From Pseudonocardia humida (GTDB taxonomy: Bacteria > Actinomycetota > Actinomycetes > Mycobacteriales > Pseudonocardiaceae): DNA of 64,000 bases. Numbering within the stretch: position 1 is the first letter of the stretch; every line of letters begins with the position of its first letter. Of the stretch, positions 34,615 to 41,522 are shown piece after piece. The position numbers and the translations under genes are program-made. The stretch lies in NCBI RefSeq assembly GCF_023898865.1, contig NZ_JAGSOV010000023.1:124001-188000 (forward strand), in the 5' to 3' direction. The notes beneath the pieces are model-generated. The model was not told where the DNA came from and did not search any database. It saw nothing but the letters and a program-made list of their open reading frames with translations.

Positions 34615-34914
34615 GTGCACGCCGCGCAGGTCGGCACCACCGCGCCGGTGCGCCTGCTCCCCCGCGGTGCGGCGTTCACCGCCGTCGTGGTGGTGGAGAT
34701 CGGCGGGAACGTCATGGAGGTCGTGGACGTTTCCGAGCTCTTCGTCTTCGTGCGCAATCGCAGCCGGTCCCGCACCCTCCTGCACGCCAGGGAATCGCGG
34801 TCCATGGATCCGCGGCGCGCATCGTCGACCGAAACCGTCACGATCCCGTTCGACGGCGGGTGGGTCGCGCACGAGGGCGATGTGCTCGACGTGTGCGCCA
34901 CCCCTCAAAGGTGA
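34615..34914 (+). CDS. small beta-rich protein, third gene of the CHAT/CATRA locus (start uncertain)
   Basis: From GTG 34615 this gives 99 residues. Coding character extends further upstream in the same frame (GPWDVEIRLV before the GTG) but without a start codon. One base missing from the G-run at 34566-34571 would join this frame to an ATG at 34562 that overlaps the CATRA stop (TGATG), giving MRGGAAGIAGPWDVEIRLV and about 117 residues. The chain is mostly beta (FTAVVVVEIGGNVMEVVDVSELFVFV) and lacks membrane segments. No family is recognised. Third-codon GC appears lower than in neighbours, consistent with a mobile conflict locus. Confidence 0.6.
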   Translation: MHAAQVGTTAPVRLLPRGAAFTAVVVVEIGGNVMEVVDVSELFVFVRNRSRSRTLLHARESRSMDPRRASSTETVTIPFDGGWVAHEGDVLDVCATPQR

Positions 34915-34953
34915 CCGCAGGGGTCGATTCCGGCTACGGCCCCGCTGAGGGAC

Positions 34954-34979
34954 CGCCGATCATCGTCACCTGATCGGCG
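34954..34979. terminator. terminator hairpin after the CATRA operon
   Basis: A 9-bp perfect stem CGCCGATCA / TGATCGGCG with an 8-nt loop begins 40 bp after the stop of the third CATRA-locus gene. Confidence 0.6.
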
Positions 34980-35170
34980 CCGGAGCGGGCCGACCCAGCG
35001 CGCAGCCCTCCACGCTCCTGGTGGGGTGAACTCCCGCACGTCCCCGGGACCGCACGGACACCTGCCGTTAACCTCATGGGCAAGATCGCTGTGCCCCGGA
35101 TGGTGCCTTCCGTCGCGCACCCAGCCCCGATCCGGCTGACGACACAGCACGTTCGCCCGGAAGGTGAGAC
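34980..35170. other. intergenic region upstream of the Pls-type synthetase
   Basis: Together with the terminator this forms a gap of more than 250 bp. I see no conserved gene in it. Short AT-richer points (GTTAACCT at about 35068) could be promoter elements, but no convincing -35/-10 pair was found. Confidence 0.4.
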
Positions 35171-35239
35171 ATGCGCTCGCGCGCTGAACGCTGCCGTCGT
35201 CCTACCCCGACCGCACCGACCACGGCGGGTGCCCGGTGA
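35171..35239 (+). CDS. 22-residue upstream leader ORF, coupled to the synthetase
   Basis: ATG 35171 has GGAAGGTGAG immediately upstream, a better ribosome site than the one before the large gene. The peptide begins MRSRAERCRRP and is Arg- and Thr-rich with one Cys. Its TGA (35237-35239) overlaps the GTG start of the synthetase (GTGA), so ribosomes ending the leader can restart on the large gene. It has no homologue known to me. It is either a translational-coupling or attenuation leader or a chance ORF; the good ribosome site and exact overlap favour the former. Confidence 0.5.
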   Translation: MRSRAERCRRPTPTAPTTAGAR

Positions 35240-38200
35240 CGCTCGCGCTCACCCGCACCCCCGCGCTCTACCCCGTCGCGCCCGCGCCGCCGCGCCGCAC
35301 GCTGCTCGACGTGCTCGCGCGGACCGCCGCGGAGCACCCCGGCGAGGCCGCGATCGACGCCGGCGGCGTGGTGCTCACCTACCGCGGGCTGGCCGAGGAG
35401 GTCGACGCCCTCCGGCTGCGCCTCGTCGGGGCCGGTGTCGGGGTCGGCGACCGGGTCGGCGTGCGGATCTCCTCCGGGACCGCCGAGCTGTACGTCGCGA
35501 TCCTCGCCGTGCTGTCCGCGGGCGCCGCGTACGTGCCCGTCGACGCCGACGACCCCGAGGATCGGGCCGCGCTCGTGCTCGGCGAGGCCGGGGTGTGCGC
35601 GGTGCTCGGCGACGGCGGGTCCCTGGCGGTGGTCGGGACGCCGATCGGCGCACCGGGTGTGCCCGGCCCCGGCGACGACGCCTGGATCATCTTCACCTCC
35701 GGCTCGACCGGCACCCCCAAGGGCGTCGCGGTCAGCCACGGCTCGGCGGCGGCCTTCGTCGACGCCGAGGCCCGGCTGTTCCTCGCCGACGAGCCGATCG
35801 GGCCCGGCGACCGCGTGCTGGCCGGGCTGTCGGTCGCGTTCGACGCCTCCTGCGAGGAGATGTGGCTCGCCTGGCGGCACGGCGCCTGCCTGGTCCCGGC
35901 ACCCCGGGCGCTGGTGCGCACCGGGGTCGACCTCGGGCCGTGGCTGCAGGCGCAGCGGATCACCGTCGTCTCCACCGTCCCGACGCTGGCCGCGCTGTGG
36001 CCGGCCGAGGCGCTGGAGGACGTGCGCCTGCTGATCTTCGGTGGGGAGGCCTGCCCGCCCGAGCTGGCCGCCCGCGTCGCCGTCGAGGGCCGCGAGGTGT
36101 GGAACACCTACGGCCCGACCGAGGCCACCGTGGTCGCCTGCGCCGCGCAGCTCACCGGCGAGGGCCCGGTGCGGATCGGGCTGCCGCTGGACGGCTGGGC
36201 GCTGGCCGTCGTCGACGGCGCGGGCGAGCCGGTCGCGATGGGCGAGAGCGGCGAGCTGGTGATCGGCGGGATCGGGCTGGCCCGCTACCTCGACACGGCA
36301 AGGACGCCGCCAAGTTCGCCCCGCTGCCCTCGCTGGGCTGGGAGCGCGCCTACCGCAGCGGCGACGTCGTCCGCGCCGACGAGGCCGGGCTGCTGTTCCT
36401 CGGGCGCGCCGACGAGCAGGTCAAGCTGGGCGGGCGGCGGATCGAGCTGGGCGAGGTCGACGCCGCGCTGCTCGCGCTGCCCGGCGTCCGCGGAGCGGCC
36501 GCGGCCGTGCGCCGCACCCGGGCGGGCAACCAGGTGCTCGTGGGGTACGTGGTCCCCGATGCGGCGGGCGGCGAGCTGGACACCGACGCCGCGGCCCTCG
36601 CCCTGCGCGAGCGGCTGCCCGCCGCGCTGGTGCCGCTGCTGGCGGCGGTCGACGACCTCCCGACGCGCACCTCCGGCAAGGTCGACCGCGACGCGCTGCC
36701 CTGGCCCCTGCCCGCGACCGGCGGTGTCGACCCGGTGGCGGCGGGGCTGCTGACCCCCACCGAGGGCTGGCTGGCCGAGGGCTGGGCGGAGATCCTCGGC
36801 GTGCCGGTGACCGACCCCGAGGCCGACTTCTTCACCCACGGCGGCGGCAGCCTCACCGCAGCGCAGCTGGTGGCGCGGATCAGGACCCGGCACCCGCAGG
36901 TGTCGGTCAACGACCTCTACCGGCACCCGAAGCTCGGGGCGCTCGCGGCCCGGCTGGACGCGCTGGAGGCGACCACGACGACGCGGCGCCACATCGCCCC
37001 GACCCCGCCGCGCGCGGCGCTCGGGCAGGCGCTGCTCATGGCGCCGCTGCTGGGGCTGGTCGGCCTGCGCTGGGCGAGCGTCGCCGCCGCGATCTCGACC
37101 GTCGCCGCCGTCGCGCTGCCCTGGGCGCCGACCGTGCCCTGGTGGTGGCTCGCGGTGGCCTGGCTGGTGCTGTTCAGCCCGGCCGGGCGGATCGGGATCG
37201 CCGCGGGTGGCGCCCGGCTGCTGCTGCGCGGCGTGCGCGCGGGCTCCTACCCGCGCGGCGGCTCGGTGCACGTGCGGCTGTGGGCGGCCACCCGGCTGGC
37301 CGAGATGTCCGGCGCGACCGGCGTCGGCGCCGCGTCCTGGACCACCCGCTACGCCCGCGCGCTCGGCGCGAAGATCGGCAAGGACGTCGACCTGCACTCC
37401 GCCCCTCCGGTGACGGGCCTGCTCAAGGTGGGCCGCGGCGCGGCCGTGGCCCCGGAGGTCGACCTGGCGGGCTACTGGGTCGACGGCGACGTCGTGCACA
37501 TCGGCGGGATCCGGATCGGCGCCGGGGCCACCGTCGGCTCGCGCAGCACGCTGCTGCCCGGCGCGCGCGTCGGCAAGGGCGCCGTGATCGCCGCCGGCTC
37601 GACGGTGCACGGTGCCGTCCCGGCCGGCCAGCGCTGGGCGGGCTCACCCGCCGCGCGCACCGGCCGCGGCGGCGTGCGGTGGCCCGCGACCCGCCCGGCG
37701 CACTCCCGGTCATGGGCGCTCGCCTACGGCGTCACCTCGACGCTGCTCGGGCTGCTGCCCGCGGTGGCGGCGCTGCCGGCGCTGGTGGTACTGGCGCTCG
37801 GGGTCGCCGGGGCCGCGTCCACCACCGAGGCGCTGGTCGGGGCACTGGTCGTGGTCGCCCCCGCGACGCTGGCCCACCTGGTGGCGTACGCGGCTCTCGT
37901 CGTGGCCGTGGTGCGGCTGCTCGGCATCGGCATGGTGGAGGGCTTCCACCCGGTGCACAGCCGGGCCGGCTGGCGGGTCTGGACCACCGAGCGGCTGATG
38001 GGCATGGCCCGCACCGGCCTGTTCCCGCTGTACTCCAGCCTGTTCACGGCGGCGTGGCTGCGGCTGCTGGGCGCGAGGGTCGGCCGCGACGTCGAGGCCT
38101 CGACGGTGATCGCGCTGCCGAAGATGACCACGGTCGCGGACGGCGCGTTCCTGGCCGACGACACCATGGTCGGCACCTACGAGCTGTCCGGCGGCTGGCT

Positions 38201-39089
38201 GCACGTGGCGCCCTCGCGGGTGGGCAAGCAGGCGTTCCTGGGCAACTCCGGGATGACCGCGCCGGGGCGCTCGGTGCCCAACCGCGGGCTCGTCGGCGTG
38301 CTCTCGGCCGCCCCGCGCAAGGCGAAGAAGGGCTCGTCGTGGCTCGGCCTGCCGCCGATGCCGCTGCGCCGGGCCGTCGAGCGGGGCGACACCAGCCGCA
38401 CGTTCCACCCGCCGCGCCGGCTCAAGCTGGCCCGCGGGCTGATCGAGCTGTGCCGGGTGGTGCCGGTGATGTGCTCGGCGGCGCTCGGCGTGCTCGTGCT
38501 GGCCACCCTGGTGGCGCTGCACTCCGCGGCCGGCCTCGCGGTGGCCGCGCTCCTGGCCGGCCCGCTGCTGCTGGCCGCGGGCATCCTGGCCGCTGGCCTG
38601 ACCTCGGCGGCGAAGTGGCTGCTCGTGGGCCGGTTCCGGCCGGTGGAGCACCCGCTGTGGAGCTCGTTCGTGTGGCGCACCGAGCTGGCCGACACGTTCG
38701 TCGAGGTGCTGGCGGTGCCCTGGCTGATCGGCCCGGCCAGCGGCACCCCGGTGCTGACGGCGTGGCTGGAGACGGTGGGCGCGAGCATCGGGCGCGGCGT
38801 GTGGCTGGAGACCTACTGGCTGCCCGAGTCCGACCTCGTGCACCTCGGCGACGGCGCCACGGTGAACCGGGGCTGCGTCGTGCAGACCCACCTGTTCCAT
38901 GATCGGATCATGAGCATGGACGGGGTGCGCATCGACGAGGGCGCCACGCTGGGCCCGAACGGGATCATCCTGCCGGGGGCGAGCATCGGCGCGGGGACGA
39001 CGGTCGGGCCGGGTTCGCTGGTCACCCGCGGCGACACCGTCCCGCCGGCGACCCGCTGGCGGGGCAACCCGATCACGACGTGGCGCTAG
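35236..39089 (+). pseudogene. Pls/PosA-family non-ribosomal peptide synthetase (A-T-membrane-terminal domains), frameshifted
   Basis: The single-module synthetase would be about 1,284 residues. An adenylation domain (IIFTSGSTGTPKGVAVSH, NTYGPTEATV, YRSGDVV, TRTSGKVDR) and a carrier domain with phosphopantetheine Ser in THGGGSLTAAQL come first. Several transmembrane helices and tandem terminal domains with left-handed beta-helix hexapeptides (IGAGATVGSRSTLLPGARVG, GASIGAGTTVGPGSLV) follow. This is the poly-lysine-synthetase-like architecture that makes amino acid homopolymers. The frame breaks at about 36295: GACACGGCAAGGAC lacks one base to read D-T-G-K-D-A-A-K-F. The gene is otherwise intact on both sides. 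The product (poly-lysine, poly-diaminobutyrate or other) is not readable with confidence. Confidence 0.85.
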
Positions 39090-40426
39090 GGCGCACGCCA
39101 CCCGCAGGCGCGGCCCGGTCGGAGGACCCGTACCTGCCCGCGCACGGCAACGGCGGGTACCGGGTCGAGCACTACGAGCTGGACCTGGACTACAAGGTGG
39201 CGGCCAACCGGCTCACCGGACGGGCGGTGCTCACCGCCGTCGCCGACGCACCGCTGAGCCGGTTCAGCCTCGACCTCTCGTCGTTCCGCGTGCCGCGGGT
39301 CCTCGTGAACGGCACTGCGGCGAAGTTCACGCGAACGCGGTCGACGCGGGGCGGGGCGAAGCTGCACGTCACCCCGGCGCGACCGGTCGAGGGCCGGTTC
39401 ACCGTCGAGGTGCGCTACACCGGCAACCCCGCGCCGATCCCCAGCCGCTGGGGCGACGTCGGCTGGGACGAGCTCACCGACGGCGCGCTCGTGGCCAGCC
39501 AGCCGATCGGCGCGCCGTCCTGGTTCCCGTGCAACGACCACCCGTCGGACAAGGCGACCTACCGCATCGCCGTGACCACCGCGGCGCCCTACACGGTCGC
39601 CGCGACCGGCGTGCTCTCCTCGCGTCGCCGCTCGGCCGGCACGCGGACCTGGGTGTACGAGCGGCAGGAGCCCACCGCGCCGTACCTGGTCAGCGTGCAG
39701 ATCGGGCGTTACGACGAGGTCGTGCTCGCCCCCGGCCCGGTGCCGCAGGTGGCGTTCGTGCCGGCCCGGCTGCGCCGCGCCGCCGCCCGCGACCTCGCCC
39801 GGCACCCCGCGATCATGACCGCGCTGGAGGGCCTCTTCGGGCGCTACCCGTTCGCGAACTACCAGCTCGTCGTGACCGACGACGACCTGGAGGACCCGAT
39901 CGAGGCCCAGGGCATGTCGATCTTCGGGGCGAACCACGTCGACGGGCGTCGCACCCACGAGCGGCTCGTCGTGCACGAGCTGGCCCACCAGTGGTTCGGC
40001 AACAGCCTCACGATCGCCGACTGGAGCCACATCTGGCTCAACGAGGGCTTCGCGACCTACGCCGAGTGGCTGTGGTCCGAGTCCTCCGGCGAGCGCACCG
40101 CGACCGCCCACGCCCGGGAGTGGCACGCGCGGGTGGCGGCGAAGCCCGCCGACCTCGTCCTCGCCGACCCCGGCCCGGCGCGGATGTTCGACGAGCGGGT
40201 CTACAAGCGCGGCGCGCTCGTGCTGCACGCGCTGCGCGGCCGGATCGGCGACGAGCGCTTCTTCGCGCTGCTGCGCGACTGGACGACCCGCCACCGGCAC
40301 GCGACGGTGACCACCGCGGGGTTCGTCGAGCTGGCCGGGTGGCACGCCGGCGTGGACCTCTCGGCGTTCTTCACCGCGTGGCTGCACCGACCCGCGCTGC
40401 CCGCGCTCGGCGCGCGGGGCCGCTGA
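39080..40426 (+). CDS. M1 family zinc aminopeptidase
   Basis: The 448-residue gluzincin has the zinc motif HELAHQWFGN with the third ligand in WLNEGFATYAEWLW (E 18 residues after HExxH). The substrate loop appears as DPIEAQGMSIFG, replacing the usual GAMEN-type sequence. The C-terminal helical domain is short, so this is a compact M1 enzyme. No signal peptide is seen, implying cytoplasmic action. GTG 39080 overlaps the synthetase stop by 10 bp, so the two are coupled. A role in trimming or resisting the synthetase's peptide product, or in precursor supply, is plausible but inferred only from this coupling. Confidence 0.88.
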   Translation: MALGRTPPAGAARSEDPYLPAHGNGGYRVEHYELDLDYKVAANRLTGRAVLTAVADAPLSRFSLDLSSFRVPRVLVNGTAAKFTRTRSTRGGAKLHVTPARPVEGRFTVEVRYTGNPAPIPSRWGDVGWDELTDGALVASQPIGAPSWFPCNDHPSDKATYRIAVTTAAPYTVAATGVLSSRRRSAGTRTWVYERQEPTAPYLVSVQIGRYDEVVLAPGPVPQVAFVPARLRRAAARDLARHPAIMTALEGLFGRYPFANYQLVVTDDDLEDPIEAQGMSIFGANHVDGRRTHERLVVHELAHQWFGNSLTIADWSHIWLNEGFATYAEWLWSESSGERTATAHAREWHARVAAKPADLVLADPGPARMFDERVYKRGALVLHALRGRIGDERFFALLRDWTTRHRHATVTTAGFVELAGWHAGVDLSAFFTAWLHRPALPALGARGR

Positions 40427-40522
40427 GCCGAACGGCGTCCTCCGCTGCGGCGCGGGGCGGTATCCGCCCACCGGCTCCGGCGCGGTCACCCCGTGGCGCG
40501 GGCGGCCGGTTACGGCGGGCGA

Positions 40523-40846
40523 TCATCGGCCGGACCCGCCGGGCGGCAGCAGGGGGCGCATGAAGGTCCGGTCGTAGCGCAGGACGCAGCCGCTCTCGTC
40601 GCGGATGCGGTCGGCCTCGACGAACTCCGGGTCGGACCCGAACCGCGACCGGTACACCTCGTACTCGGCCAGGCCCGGGAAGCTGAACAGCGCCATGGCC
40701 GCGTCGCTTGCGCCCTCGGCGGGCAGGAAGTAGCCGTGGTGCACGCCGCCGTGGCGCTGCACGAGGTCCATCCACGCGGCGGCGAAGCGCTCGAAGTCGC
40801 CGATCTTCGCCGGGTCGATGACGTAGTGCACGACGCAGGTGATCAC
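40523..40846 (-). CDS. NIPSNAP-family small protein
   Basis: The 107-residue ferredoxin-like alpha/beta protein is of the NIPSNAP/dimeric alpha-beta barrel type: VVHYVIDPAKIGDFERFAAAWMDLVQRHGG, HHGYFLPAEG, ALFSFPGLAEYEVYRSRFGSDPEF and a final RTFMRPL. The GTG at 40846 is where conservation starts; an in-frame ATG at 40903 would place the palindromic operator inside the gene and is rejected. It is divergent from the merR gene, and both promoters abut the same palindrome, so co-regulation is likely. Enzymatic role unknown. Confidence 0.82.
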   Translation of the reverse strand: MITCVVHYVIDPAKIGDFERFAAAWMDLVQRHGGVHHGYFLPAEGASDAAMALFSFPGLAEYEVYRSRFGSDPEFVEADRIRDESGCVLRYDRTFMRPLLPPGGSGR

Positions 40847-40891
40847 GGCGGCCAGTATCGCGTGCTGGCCCGTCGATCCGGTCCCGCTATT

Positions 40892-40915
40892 TGACACTGT
40901 CATATGACAGTGTCA
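40892..40915. promoter_or_regulatory. 24-bp nested palindromic operator (divergent merR / NIPSNAP promoter)
   Basis: Two copies of the 11-bp palindrome TGACAnTGTCA are separated by TA, so the whole 24 bp is itself a perfect palindrome. A TTGACA box (40891-40896) overlaps its left edge. On the opposite strand ATGACA is followed 17 bp later by CAAATA. It lies 10 bp before the merR start and 45 bp from the NIPSNAP start. It is the obvious binding site for the MerR protein encoded beside it. Confidence 0.8.
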
Positions 40916-40925
40916 TGGTTGGGTC

Positions 40926-41522
40926 GTGACGGAATCCGGGTGGACGATCGACGAGTTGGCGGCGCGCGTCGCCGCCGCGCTCGGCGACGGGTACCCGGGA
41001 GCCCCCAACGGCCGGGTCCGCGACCTCCCCAACGCCAGGGCGATCCGGTGGTACGCGACGAAGGGGCTGGTCGACCGGCCGGCGGCGATGCGCGGTCGGA
41101 CGGCCCTCTACGGCCCCCGCCACCTGCTGCAGCTCGTCGCGGTGAAGCGGCGGCAGGCGCAGGGCCGCAGCCTCGTGCAGATCCAGGCGGAGCTGGCCGG
41201 CGCCGACGAGGCCGCGCTGCGCGCGATCGCCGGCTCGCCGGACGCGCTCCCGCCCCCGCCCCCGCCCGCGCCCGTCGCCGCCCCGGCCCGGCCGGCCCGG
41301 TTCTGGACCGAGCGACCGGCGCCGGCCGCCCCTCCCCCGGCCACCCCTCCGGCGGCAGGCCCGCCCGCACCCGCGCTGCTCACCGGCGTTCCGCTGGAAG
41401 GCGGCGCGGTGCTGCTGCTGCCCGCCGCGCCGGACCACGACGACCTGGACGCCATCGCGGTGGCCGCCGGGCCGCTGCTCGACCTGCTGTCCGCCCGAGG
41501 CCTGCTGAGGAGCGCACCATGA
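40926..41522 (+). CDS. MerR-family transcriptional regulator with Pro-rich linker
   Basis: The 198-residue regulator has an N-terminal winged MerR HTH (WTIDELAARVAAAL, LPNARAIRWYATKGLVDRP) and the following YGPRHLLQLVAVKRRQAQGRSLVQIQAEL, the usual MerR helix with the QGxSLxxI motif. A long Pro/Ala linker (about 107-150) leads to a short C-terminal domain (LLTGVPLEGGAVLLLP...LLDLLSARGLL). There are no metal-binding cysteines, so the inducer is not an obvious metal. The GTG start lies 10 bp after the palindromic operator. It is ATGA-coupled to the VIT-VWA gene, a pairing I recall in other actinomycetes. Confidence 0.87.
   Translation: MTESGWTIDELAARVAAALGDGYPGAPNGRVRDLPNARAIRWYATKGLVDRPAAMRGRTALYGPRHLLQLVAVKRRQAQGRSLVQIQAELAGADEAALRAIAGSPDALPPPPPPAPVAAPARPARFWTERPAPAAPPPATPPAAGPPAPALLTGVPLEGGAVLLLPAAPDHDDLDAIAVAAGPLLDLLSARGLLRSAP

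Noticed and set aside
34915-35170. Possible tRNA or riboswitch in the longest intergenic gap.
   Set aside because: No cloverleaf, TTCGA-type loop or recognisable aptamer core was seen; only one short terminator-like hairpin is present.
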